This document shows positions 1-8,125 of a stretch of 59,368 bases of DNA, piece by piece. Each line of letters starts with the position of its first letter. Positions within the stretch are counted from its first letter, which is position 1. Source of the stretch: Herpetosiphonaceae bacterium (GTDB lineage: Bacteria; Chloroflexota; Chloroflexia; Chloroflexales; Herpetosiphonaceae); the NCBI GenBank assembly GCA_013538855.1, contig JABXJS010000188.1, positions 1-59,368 of the forward strand, written 5' to 3'. Made by a program: the position numbers and the translations under genes. The notes beneath the pieces were generated by a model. It was not told where the DNA came from. It saw only the letters and a list, made by a program, of their open reading frames with translations, and did not search any database.

Positions 1-2
1 CA

Positions 3-173
3 CCTGGCGCACAACCACGGCGCAGCCTTTCCGCCCGCAGCCTCAGCCCACGGCGCTCGCCATCGCACGCCAGCCCCGCGCTGCGCCACCGAGCGCCACG
101 CATTCTGCGCACGGGACGCCGCACCAGCTCGCGCCCGCAGCCACTCCTGGCGCACAACCACGGCGCAGCCTTT
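3..173. repeat. Direct repeat, 28 bp, two copies 143 bp apart
   Basis: Positions 3-30 and 146-173 are identical over 28 bases (CCTGGCGCACAACCACGGCG followed by CAGCCTTT), and similarity continues imperfectly for about a dozen more bases. The stretch 1-252 lies downstream of tex and holds no convincing gene; it is GC-rich and repetitive. No terminal inverted repeats or transposase are visible, so this looks like local duplication in intergenic DNA. Confidence 0.7.
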
Positions 174-252
174 CTGCCTGCGCCTTGTGCTTGAACAGCG
201 TGCGACTACGCGCAAACGATTAACCTGGCCACTGCACCGATGTATGTCAAAC

Positions 253-283
253 AAAAAAAGCCGCCTGGCACAGACCAGGCGGC
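253..283 (-). terminator. Intrinsic terminator of tex
   Basis: A perfect 9-bp stem (260-268 with 275-283, arms GCCGCCTGG/CCAGGCGGC) and a 6-base loop are followed on the minus strand by seven Ts (259-253). It lies 18 bases after the tex stop. Confidence 0.9.
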
Positions 284-301
284 GCAGCAGATTGCGTAGA
301 G

Positions 302-2422
302 CTAGGCGAGGCTCAGGCCGATGCGCCCGCGCTCTGGCTCCAGGCGCTCGATCACGACCGAGATCACATCGCCAACGTTGAGATCGACGCCAGGCGGCAG
401 CTGTGAGCGATGCAGCAGGCCATCGTTTTTGACGCCGATATCGACGAAGGCCCCAAAGTCCACCACGTTGCGCACGGTGCCCTGCAGGCGCATACCCTCG
501 CGCAAATCCTCTAGGGCCAGCACATCGCTGCGCAGGATGGGCGCAGGCAGATCGGCGCGCGGATCGCGGCCTGGCCGGATAAGCTGCTCAAAGACATCCT
601 CAAGCGTCGGCAGGCCCGCCTCTAGCTCCAGCGCCAGCAGCTCCAGGTCGGTCGCGTGGCGCAGCTTCTCGATAAGCACCGCGCGGTGATCGCGGCCAGT
701 CTTGGGGTTGATGCCAGCGCGCTTGATCAGCGCCTGCGCCAGCTTGTAGCTCTCCGGGTGGATGGCGCTGGCATCGAGCGGCTGATCGCCGCCGTGGACG
801 CGCAGGAAGCCTGCGGCCTGCTCGAAGGACTTCGGCCCCAGGCCCTTGACCTTCTTGAGCGCCTGGCGATTGGCAAACGGCCCGTGCTCCTCGCGGTGGG
901 CCACGATGCGCTCGGCCAGCTTGGGGCCGATGCCCGCCACATGCTCCAGCAGCGCTGGCGAGGCGGTGTTGACATCAACGCCAACATTGTTGACCACGCT
1001 CTCGACCACGTCGTCCAGCGCCTCGGTCAGCTCGCGCTGGTTGACATCGTGCTGATAGAGGCCCACGCCGATCGACTGCGGATCAATTTTGACCAGCTCG
1101 GCCAGCGGGTCCAGCACACGCCGTGCGATCGAGACCGCGCCGCGGATGCTCACATCGAGGTCGGGTAGCTCGGCGCGGGCCAGCGGGCTAGCGCTGTAGA
1201 CGCTCGCGCCAGCCTCGTTGACGATGAGATAGCGCGTCGTCGGCAGCTGGCGAATCAGCTCAGCGGCCAGCTTCTCCGTCTCGCGCGAGGCGGTGCCGTT
1301 GCCGATGGCGATCACATCGACGCTGTGGCGCTGTACCAGCGTGCCCAGCACACGCAGCGAGGTGGACCACTCGCGCTGCGGATCGTGGGGGAAGATCGTT
1401 GTGGTGTGCAGCACGCGGCCGGTCGCATCGACGACGGCCACCTTGCAGCCAGTGCGAAAGCCCGGATCGAGGCCAAGCACGGCGTTCACCTGCAGCGGCG
1501 GCTGGCTCAGCAGCGCGCGCACATTGCTGGCAAACACGCGGATGGCGTGCTCCTCGGCCTGCTCAGTGAGCGTGCGCCGCAGATCGCGCTCGATGGATGG
1601 CAGCAGCAGCCGCTCGGCGGCATCGCTGATCGCGAGGCGCAGCTGCTCGATCCACGGCGAGCCAACGTGCGGACGATAGACAGTCGTGATCGCCGCACGC
1701 CAGTCGCGCTCAGGGATATCGAGGCGCACCTTGAGCACGCCGTCGCGCTCGCCGCGGTTGATCGCCAGCACCTGGTAGGGCCGCAGCCGGTCCACGCGCT
1801 GCTCAAAGGCGGTATAGGTGGCGTATAGCCCGCGCTCATCGACCGCATCGGGCACCTTATCGACGACCAGAAAGGCCCAGCGCGCAGCGCGCTCGCGGGT
1901 CATACGGCGCACATCCGGGTCGCTGCTGATCATCTCGGCCACGATGTCGCGTGCGCCGGCGAGCGCAGCATCGGGCGTGGGCACCTCGGCGCTCAGGAAC
2001 TGGGCAGCAGCGGACTCGACCGCCTGGCGGCCTTGCTCAACGATCAGCTCGGCCAGCGGCTCGAGTCCGCGCTCGCGGGCGATGGTGGCGCGGGTGCGGC
2101 GCTTCTGCTTAAACGGCGCGTACAGGTCCTCCAGCTCGGTCAGGGTCGTCGCCGCATCAAGCTGTGTCTGGAGGCCCGGCGTGAGCGCACCCTGCTCGGT
2201 GAGGGCGGCGATGATGCTGGTGCGGCGCTCGGCGAGGGCGCGCAGGCGGCCTAAGCTTTTCTCCAGCGCGCGCAGCTGCTCCTCGTCCAGCCCGCCGGTG
2301 ACCTCTTTTCGATAGCGGGCGATAAAGGGCAGCGTATTGCCTGCATCAAAGAGATCAATCGTGCGCTGAACCTGCTGCTGCGTGAGCTGGAGCTGTTCAG
2401 CGATTAACTGTGCTTCAAGCAT
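302..2422 (-). CDS. tex: Tex family RNA-binding transcription accessory protein
   Basis: The 706-residue product matches the Tex/YhgF family in length and domain order. The N-terminal third is helical. A YqgF/RuvC-like domain begins near residue 315 (VLGLDPGFRTGCKVAVVD). Tandem helix-hairpin-helix motifs lie near 480-560 (LEHVAGIGPKLAERIV, KVKGLGPKSFEQAAGF), and a C-terminal S1 domain follows at about 640-705 (GTVRNVVDFGAFVDIGV). Tex binds nucleic acid and has been linked to transcript processing and stress or toxin expression, but its exact role is not settled. The gene stands alone, with its own terminator downstream and a 107-bp inverted-repeat element just upstream of its ATG. Confidence 0.95.
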   Translation of the reverse strand: MLEAQLIAEQLQLTQQQVQRTIDLFDAGNTLPFIARYRKEVTGGLDEEQLRALEKSLGRLRALAERRTSIIAALTEQGALTPGLQTQLDAATTLTELEDLYAPFKQKRRTRATIARERGLEPLAELIVEQGRQAVESAAAQFLSAEVPTPDAALAGARDIVAEMISSDPDVRRMTRERAARWAFLVVDKVPDAVDERGLYATYTAFEQRVDRLRPYQVLAINRGERDGVLKVRLDIPERDWRAAITTVYRPHVGSPWIEQLRLAISDAAERLLLPSIERDLRRTLTEQAEEHAIRVFASNVRALLSQPPLQVNAVLGLDPGFRTGCKVAVVDATGRVLHTTTIFPHDPQREWSTSLRVLGTLVQRHSVDVIAIGNGTASRETEKLAAELIRQLPTTRYLIVNEAGASVYSASPLARAELPDLDVSIRGAVSIARRVLDPLAELVKIDPQSIGVGLYQHDVNQRELTEALDDVVESVVNNVGVDVNTASPALLEHVAGIGPKLAERIVAHREEHGPFANRQALKKVKGLGPKSFEQAAGFLRVHGGDQPLDASAIHPESYKLAQALIKRAGINPKTGRDHRAVLIEKLRHATDLELLALELEAGLPTLEDVFEQLIRPGRDPRADLPAPILRSDVLALEDLREGMRLQGTVRNVVDFGAFVDIGVKNDGLLHRSQLPPGVDLNVGDVISVVIERLEPERGRIGLSLA

Positions 2423-2442
2423 AGTGGCATCTTCTTACATAC

Positions 2443-2549
2443 CAATTCACGTTGAACAGCGCCCATCCTGAGTGCAGAGCGGCACCCTGCCGGGGATGTG
2501 GGGCTGCGCCCCAGCCCGCCCAGTAGTCGTGTGTATTCAACGTGAATTG
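2443..2549. repeat. 14-bp inverted repeat enclosing a hairpin-rich 79-bp core
   Basis: The arms CAATTCACGTTGAA (2443-2456) and TTCAACGTGAATTG (2536-2549) are perfect reverse complements. The core contains a short hairpin (TGGGGC TGC GCCCCA). The element fills the gap between the FMN dehydrogenase stop and the tex start, so it could be a small non-autonomous repeat, a folded 3' UTR, or an operator pair. No clean target-site duplication is visible. Confidence 0.6.
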
Positions 2550-2591
2550 ATCATACATCAACAAGATCAAACGCAACGGCGACGCAGGCGG

Positions 2592-3686
2592 CTAGCTACT
2601 CCAGTGGGCGGGCAGCTGGACAGCGGAGGCATCGAGGGCGGCGACGGTTGGGCGGCCCAACAGCGCCATGGCGCGCTCCAGCTCGGCGCGCAGCAGCTCC
2701 AGCACCGCCGTAACGCCTGCGCTGCCGTTGACCGCTAGGCCCCACAGCACTGGTCGTCCAACGAGCACAGCGCGTGCGCCCAGCGCCAGCGCCTTGGCCA
2801 CATCGGTGCCGCGGCGCACGCCGCCATCGAGAAAGAGTTCGCAGCGCCCGGCCACCGCCGCCGCAATCGACGGCAGCGCCTCGATGGTGGCCAGCGCGCC
2901 ATCGAGCTGCCGTCCGCCATGGTTCGACACCACGATGCCATCGACGCCGTGCTCGACGGCCAGCAGCGCGTCCTCGGGTGTCAGCACGCCCTTGACCAGG
3001 ATCGGCAGCTTGGTGATCGAGCGCAGCCAATCGACCGCCTCCCAAGTCAGCGTCTGGTCAAACATCGCATCAGCGTGCAGCGCCAGGCCCGACGCGCCAG
3101 TCTGCTGGGTGTGGGCGGTCGCATCGCTATTGTCGGTGAAGTTGGCCATGTGCAGGTGCGGCGGCAGGCCGAAGCCGTTGCGCACATCGCGCTCGCGCTG
3201 GCCAAGCCGGGGCGCATCGACCGTGAGCACCAGCGCGCGGTAGCCCGCCGCCTCCGCCCGCCGCACCAGCGCCTCGGACAGCACGCGGTCGCGGTAGACG
3301 TAGAGCTGAAACCACAGCGGCCCACTGGCCGCCGCCGCCACATCCTCCAAGCGTCGATTGCCCAGCGTGCTTACGGTCATCAGCGTGCCGGTGGGGCCGA
3401 CGCCGCGCGCCGTCGCACACTCGCCATCGGCGTGGGCTAGGCCGTGGTAGGCCGTTGGAGCTACGAGGATCGGCATACTCACCGGCGTGCCCAGCACCGT
3501 GGTCGCCAGATCGATCATGCTCACATCGACCAGAACCCGTGGGCGCAGCCGGATCGGCTCAAAGGCAGCGCGGTTATTGCGCAGCGTCACCTCATCGTCG
3601 GCCCCAGAGCGATAGTAGTCGCGGGCCAGCGGATCGAGGATCTGCAGCGCGCGCTCCTCGTAGTCGAAGATGTTGATCAGCGTCAT
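2592..3686 (-). CDS. FMN-dependent alpha-hydroxy-acid dehydrogenase/oxidase
   Basis: This 364-residue TIM-barrel flavoprotein belongs to the L-lactate dehydrogenase/glycolate oxidase family, which oxidises 2-hydroxy acids to 2-oxo acids using FMN. The family signature SNHGGRQLDG is at residues 254-263, with catalytic His256 and substrate-binding Arg259. The FMN/phosphate-binding stretch FLDGGVRRGTDVAKAL follows, and a tyrosine motif (FQLYVY) lies near 126-131. The substrate cannot be named from sequence alone; lactate oxidase, glycolate oxidase and isopentenyl-diphosphate-isomerase-like relatives share this fold, but the signature favours a hydroxy-acid enzyme. The ATG overlaps the der stop by 4 bases (ATGA), so translation is probably coupled at the end of the operon. 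Confidence 0.9.
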   Translation of the reverse strand: MTLINIFDYEERALQILDPLARDYYRSGADDEVTLRNNRAAFEPIRLRPRVLVDVSMIDLATTVLGTPVSMPILVAPTAYHGLAHADGECATARGVGPTGTLMTVSTLGNRRLEDVAAAASGPLWFQLYVYRDRVLSEALVRRAEAAGYRALVLTVDAPRLGQRERDVRNGFGLPPHLHMANFTDNSDATAHTQQTGASGLALHADAMFDQTLTWEAVDWLRSITKLPILVKGVLTPEDALLAVEHGVDGIVVSNHGGRQLDGALATIEALPSIAAAVAGRCELFLDGGVRRGTDVAKALALGARAVLVGRPVLWGLAVNGSAGVTAVLELLRAELERAMALLGRPTVAALDASAVQLPAHWSS

Positions 3687-5044
3687 CGCCGACCTCCCTG
3701 GCGCGGGTCCTCCGAGCGACCCTTGAAGACCAGCACAATTGGTGTGCCGATAAAGCCGTACTGCTCACGCAGCTTATTTTCCAGGTAGCGCTTGTAGCCA
3801 AAGTGAATCTGCTGCGGCGCGTTGGAGAAGAACAAGAACACCGGCGGATCAACCTGCGCCTGGGTGGCGTAGTAGATGCGCAGGTGTGCGCCTTTATGGA
3901 TCGAGGTCGGCGGATGCTCAAAGATCGCGCGCTCCAGCATATCGTTGAGGTCCGAGGTGGGCACGCGCTTGTTGCGCTCGCTCTCGATCAGCAGCGCTGT
4001 GTCGAGGACCTTCGAGACACGCTGGCCAGTCAGCGCCGAGATAAAGACCAGCGGCGCGTAGCTGGCGAAGTGGAACACCTCGTGCACCACGCGCGTCGCC
4101 TCCTCGAACGAGAAGACCTGCTTGTCGATCAAGTCCCACTTGTTGACCAAGATCGCCAGGCCCTTGTTGGCCTCCAGCACCATGCCAGCCACGTGCGTGT
4201 CCTGGGCGGTCGGGCCTTCGTCGGCGTCGATCAGCAGCAGGGCCACATCGCAGCGCTCGATGGCCTTCATCGACCGCAGCACGCTGTAGCGCTCGATGCC
4301 CTGATCAATCGAGCCACGGCGGCGAATACCCGCAGTATCAATCAGCGTAATCTCACGCCCTTTGAACGTGAGCTTGGTGTCGATCGAGTCGCGCGTAGTG
4401 CCCGGCACCGCGCTGACCACAACGCGATCCTCGCCAACGAGCTTGTTGAGCAGGCTCGACTTGCCGACATTCGGGCGGCCGACAATCGCGATCTTGAGCG
4501 ACGTGTCGTCCTCGTCCTCCTCCAGCCCTGGCGGCAGCGCCTCCACCACCGCATCGAGCAGATCGCCAGCGCCGGTGCCGTGGTAGGCGCTGAGCGGAAT
4601 TGGCTCGCCAAGGCCCAGATTATAGAACTCGACCGCGTTCAGGCGGCGCTCCTCCGTCTCGGCCTTGTTGACGCCAAGAATAATCGGCTTGCTGGAGCGG
4701 CGCAGCAGGTCCGCGACCTCGGTATCGGCGGAGACCAGGCCATCTTTGACATCAACGAGGAAGATGATCACATCGGCCTCATCGATGGCCAGCTGGGCCT
4801 GCTCGTGGGTGCGCCGCACGATCTCAGCCAGCGGCAGATTGGGGTCATCGTCGCCGACCAGCAGACCAGCGGTGTCAACAATCGTCATCTGGCGACCGTT
4901 CCACTCGGTGGTTCCATACAGGCGGTCGCGGGTGGTGCCGGCCTCATCGGCGATGATCGCCTGCCGCTCGCCAATGAGCTTATTGAAGAGGGTTGACTTG
5001 CCCACGTTTGGGCGACCCACGATTGCAACGATCGGTTTTGGCAT
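3683..5044 (-). CDS. der: Ribosome biogenesis GTPase Der (EngA)
   Basis: The 453-residue protein has the tandem GTPase architecture unique to Der, which acts in 50S subunit maturation. G1 motifs GRPNVGKST (10-18) and GRPNVGKSS (189-197) and G3 motifs DTAG (57-60 and 237-240) are intact, and a KH-like domain occupies the C-terminal ~100 residues. The second G4 motif is canonical NKWD (301-304). The first reads NKAE (126-129), so the guanine-specifying Asp is replaced by Glu; the codons AAC AAG GCC GAG confirm it. The gene is the fourth of an apparent five-gene minus-strand operon and ends overlapping the FMN dehydrogenase start. Confidence 0.97.
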   Translation of the reverse strand: MPKPIVAIVGRPNVGKSTLFNKLIGERQAIIADEAGTTRDRLYGTTEWNGRQMTIVDTAGLLVGDDDPNLPLAEIVRRTHEQAQLAIDEADVIIFLVDVKDGLVSADTEVADLLRRSSKPIILGVNKAETEERRLNAVEFYNLGLGEPIPLSAYHGTGAGDLLDAVVEALPPGLEEDEDDTSLKIAIVGRPNVGKSSLLNKLVGEDRVVVSAVPGTTRDSIDTKLTFKGREITLIDTAGIRRRGSIDQGIERYSVLRSMKAIERCDVALLLIDADEGPTAQDTHVAGMVLEANKGLAILVNKWDLIDKQVFSFEEATRVVHEVFHFASYAPLVFISALTGQRVSKVLDTALLIESERNKRVPTSDLNDMLERAIFEHPPTSIHKGAHLRIYYATQAQVDPPVFLFFSNAPQQIHFGYKRYLENKLREQYGFIGTPIVLVFKGRSEDPRQGGRR

Positions 5045-5105
5045 GGTGGACTTCCTATCTTTATGCTATAGCGCAGACTGCTGCGCCAGAATATTTCTCG
5101 TGGTG

Positions 5106-6347
5106 CTAGGCGCGCCGTTCTATTTGAAAAATGGTGGCCGTCTGGCCCAAGATGGTGATGTCCTGCTGGCGGCGAATGCGCAGGCTCGGCAGATCGGCCA
5201 GCACATCGCGCACAATCTGCACCTCGCTGGCCAGGGCCACGATCAGACCGCCGGGCTTGAGCACCCGCGCCCACTCCTTGAACGCCTCGGTGTACAGCAG
5301 CATCAGCTCATCGGGGTGGTTCACCTGCTGTCCAAAGGGCAGATTAACGGCAATCTTGGAGATTTCGCCATCGTGGAAGGGCAGATTTCCGGCCTCGAGC
5401 CGCCGTATCGCCAGATCGCCGCCAAGCGGCTGCAAGTTTTTCGTCAGCGCCTGCACCGCCCCGCGGCTCCGATCACCAGCGATCAGCTGGCCATATGGCC
5501 CAAACGCCGCCCGCTCAACGATGATCGTGCCCGTGCCGGCCATGGGATCAAGAAAAATATCATCGTCGGCTGGCTCGGTCAGGCGCACCATCGCCGCCGC
5601 CACCGCTGGGCGCAGCGCCGCCGGGCGCTCAATCGCGCGCTGATCGCGATGCCGCTTCGAGGCATCGGAGAGCCGCAGAGCCACCACGAGTTCGCTGCCG
5701 AACAGCGTGGCCCACACCTCGACCTGCTCGTTCTCGCTGACAGCCTCCCACTTGGTCGGCCAGGCGGCGCTGATCGCATCGGCCACCGCCTTGCCCATGG
5801 CCTTGCGCGGAAAATCTTGGCGGCCAGCGGCGCGCGCGATCACGCGAAAGGTGGTTGTGTGCGGCAGCGAGCCGCCAGCGGCGGTGTATGTTTGCAGCGC
5901 CGCCGTCACGTGCGGACCACGGCTCACAGCAGCATAAATCTGCTTGAGGCCGGAGGGGTCGCTGCTGATCTTGAAGGCGCGCACAGCGACAACAAACACA
6001 TCTTCGACCGTGCGCAGCTCCTCTAGCACCAGCTCGGCCGGGCTAGAGGTTTGAAACATCAGCATATCGTCTTTGTGCGGCAGCGAGCGCTCGGCGACAA
6101 GCGTTGGGCGGCGCAAGGTTGCCGTGATCTCGTCCCAGGCCAGGCGTGCGACGCCCGGCTGCGTCTGAACCAAATACAAGGGCCGCCCGGAGGCGACCTG
6201 GCTGGCCGAGAGCTTCTTGGTTGGCTTCGATTTGGCAGGCCCGCGCTCTGGGCGCTGGCTCGCACGCCCTGTAGGGCGGCCAAGCCGCGACTGAGCGGCG
6301 CGTGATCCAGGGCGCGGGGTGCGGCGAGCAGGTTTACGTGGAGGCAT
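5106..6347 (-). CDS. THUMP-domain SAM-dependent RNA methyltransferase
   Basis: The 413-residue protein has a basic Pro/Arg-rich N-terminal tail (1-50), a THUMP-like RNA-binding region (about 95-220) and a C-terminal Rossmann methyltransferase domain. The SAM motif DPMAGTGT is at 267-274 and the catalytic motif NLPFG at 335-339. This matches the UPF0020/TrmN group, which makes N2-methylguanosine in tRNA or rRNA; NLPF in place of NPPY is typical of the tRNA m2G6 (Trm14/TrmN) branch, but the modified base is inference. It lies between the HD-GYP gene and der, on the same strand. Confidence 0.85.
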   Translation of the reverse strand: MPPRKPARRTPRPGSRAAQSRLGRPTGRASQRPERGPAKSKPTKKLSASQVASGRPLYLVQTQPGVARLAWDEITATLRRPTLVAERSLPHKDDMLMFQTSSPAELVLEELRTVEDVFVVAVRAFKISSDPSGLKQIYAAVSRGPHVTAALQTYTAAGGSLPHTTTFRVIARAAGRQDFPRKAMGKAVADAISAAWPTKWEAVSENEQVEVWATLFGSELVVALRLSDASKRHRDQRAIERPAALRPAVAAAMVRLTEPADDDIFLDPMAGTGTIIVERAAFGPYGQLIAGDRSRGAVQALTKNLQPLGGDLAIRRLEAGNLPFHDGEISKIAVNLPFGQQVNHPDELMLLYTEAFKEWARVLKPGGLIVALASEVQIVRDVLADLPSLRIRRQQDITILGQTATIFQIERRA

Positions 6348-6371
6348 AGAGTCGTTTCTTTCCTTAAAACC

Positions 6372-8081
6372 TTAGGCGGAGCTAACAGCTCCAGCGTTTG
6401 AAAGTTCGGAGGTTGGCTGCTGATCGGTCTGGCGCAGCGCAGCGCGCTCCTTCTGCGTCCTCACCAGGCCGCTAGAGTACGCTTTCCAGAGCGCTTCGAC
6501 ACAGCTGCTATCAAATTCGGTACCAGCGCCAGCGCGCAGGCGGCGAAAGGCCTCTTCGACTGGCAGCCCAGCGCGGTACGGACGATCCGAGGTGATCGCA
6601 TCGAAGGCGTCGGCCACGGCGGTGATGCGCCCGCCAAGCGAGATAGCCTGGCCCTGCAAGCCCTCGGGATAGCCAGAGCCATCGAGGCGCTCGTGGTGCT
6701 CGATGATCACCGGCAGCTCCTCCTGCAGCGTGCGAATGTGGCCCAGGATGGTCTGGCCAATCACCGGATGCAGGCGCATCTCGGCAAACTCCTCTTCGGT
6801 CAGATAGCCGGGCTTCTTGAGCACCTGATCGCTGACGCCAATCTTGCCCACATCGTGCAAAATCGCGCCGATGCGCAGATGGTGGATAAAGTCAGGTGAG
6901 CAGTTGAGCTGCTGCGCGATGGCGACAGCAAACTCGGCGACGCGCTGCGAGTGGCCCTCGGTGTACGGGTCTTTGGCGTCAATCGCAGCGGTGAGCGCCT
7001 GGATAACATCAAGAAATAGCTCGTTGACATCGGCGTAGAGCTTCGCCACCTCCAGCACCGTCGCCGCCTGGCGCGCCAGCGTCTGCAGCAGCAGCACATC
7101 GTCGTCATCGAAGGTGCCCTCGATCTTGTTCAGCGCCTCGATGCAGCCGATATTGTGCTCGCGCCAGTGCTCGCGCTCGCTGCCCAGCGAGATCGTGCGC
7201 GTGGACAGCGGCACCGCTAAAATGGAGCGCGTGGCAAAGCCGCTCTGCTGATCGGCCTGCGCGTAGTGGCGCGAGTCCTGACTCACATCCTTGACCAGCA
7301 CCGTCTCGCCGGTCTCGGTGACATAGCCGGCGATGCCCTGGCCCTTGGGCACGCGCATGGCCGCGATCTTCTCGTGCAGCGGCCCGCTGGAGACGTGCAG
7401 CACCAGATCGCCGGACTCCGGGTCGAGCAAGAACAGCGAGCTGGCCTCGGTGCCCAGCAGCCGCCGCGCGTTGTGCATGATCACCTCAAGCAGCTGCGTG
7501 CGATCAAGCGTCGAGCCAATGTGGCCGATGATCTCGATCAGGGCGCTCAGGCGTGCCTCGCGCTCTTTGGCCCGCTCCAGCAGCCGAGCCTTCTCTAGCT
7601 CGGAGGCCATGCGGTTGCCAAGCAGCTGCAGCAGGCGCGCCTCGTGGTGCACAGGATTAAACAGCTGGATTGCGCCGACGGCCTGGCCTTGCAGCAGCAG
7701 CGGCAGCGACAGCACCGAGCGCAGCTCGACATTTTGTAGCTCGCCCAGCGAGCTGTCCCAGCGCGCATCAGCGGCCAGATGCTCGACCCACAGCGGGCGG
7801 CCAGCGGCGAACGTATCGTTGAGCAGGCCAGCGGTGCGTGGGCGACGTGCGCCAATCAACGCACAGCTGGCCTCATCGCCCTGCACGGCGCTGAGCACAA
7901 CGCTTTCGTCCTCAACAAGATACAGCGTGCCAGCCTCGGCCTCGGCGATCTCGATCAGCAGCGCCAGCATCTGCTGAATAAGCTCATCGAGCGCCGTTGA
8001 GCTGGCGATGGCGTCAGCCCGTTCCAACAAAGCCAGTGTTCGTTCCAACTCATGCGCAATAGCAAGATCAGATTGGGACAT
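6372..8081 (-). CDS. GAF-GAF-HD-GYP cyclic-di-GMP phosphodiesterase
   Basis: The 569-residue soluble protein carries two GAF sensor domains (about 25-165 and 190-345) and an HD-GYP domain (about 360-545). The metal-binding HD pair is at 409-410 (GAILHDVGKIG) and the GYP signature (HHERLDGSGYP) at 462-472. HD-GYP proteins hydrolyse cyclic di-GMP. The GAF domains should bind a small ligand or chromophore, and no transmembrane segment is seen, so cytoplasmic sensing is likely. No diguanylate cyclase lies nearby. The gene follows the DUF512 gene by 44 bases and precedes the methyltransferase by 24, consistent with an operon. Confidence 0.92.
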   Translation of the reverse strand: MSQSDLAIAHELERTLALLERADAIASSTALDELIQQMLALLIEIAEAEAGTLYLVEDESVVLSAVQGDEASCALIGARRPRTAGLLNDTFAAGRPLWVEHLAADARWDSSLGELQNVELRSVLSLPLLLQGQAVGAIQLFNPVHHEARLLQLLGNRMASELEKARLLERAKEREARLSALIEIIGHIGSTLDRTQLLEVIMHNARRLLGTEASSLFLLDPESGDLVLHVSSGPLHEKIAAMRVPKGQGIAGYVTETGETVLVKDVSQDSRHYAQADQQSGFATRSILAVPLSTRTISLGSEREHWREHNIGCIEALNKIEGTFDDDDVLLLQTLARQAATVLEVAKLYADVNELFLDVIQALTAAIDAKDPYTEGHSQRVAEFAVAIAQQLNCSPDFIHHLRIGAILHDVGKIGVSDQVLKKPGYLTEEEFAEMRLHPVIGQTILGHIRTLQEELPVIIEHHERLDGSGYPEGLQGQAISLGGRITAVADAFDAITSDRPYRAGLPVEEAFRRLRAGAGTEFDSSCVEALWKAYSSGLVRTQKERAALRQTDQQPTSELSNAGAVSSA

Positions 8082-8125
8082 TGTACTACTCCAGCTTGTG
8101 TAGCGGGAACCGCGCCAACCGCTAG

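Noticed and set aside
2430-2560. Insertion-sequence remnant with target-site duplication
   Set aside because: TACAT occurs on both sides but at unequal distances from the inverted repeats, and there is no transposase.
3803-4996. 397-codon plus-strand open frame opposite der
   Set aside because: Antisense shadow of a highly conserved GTPase gene; no ribosome site.
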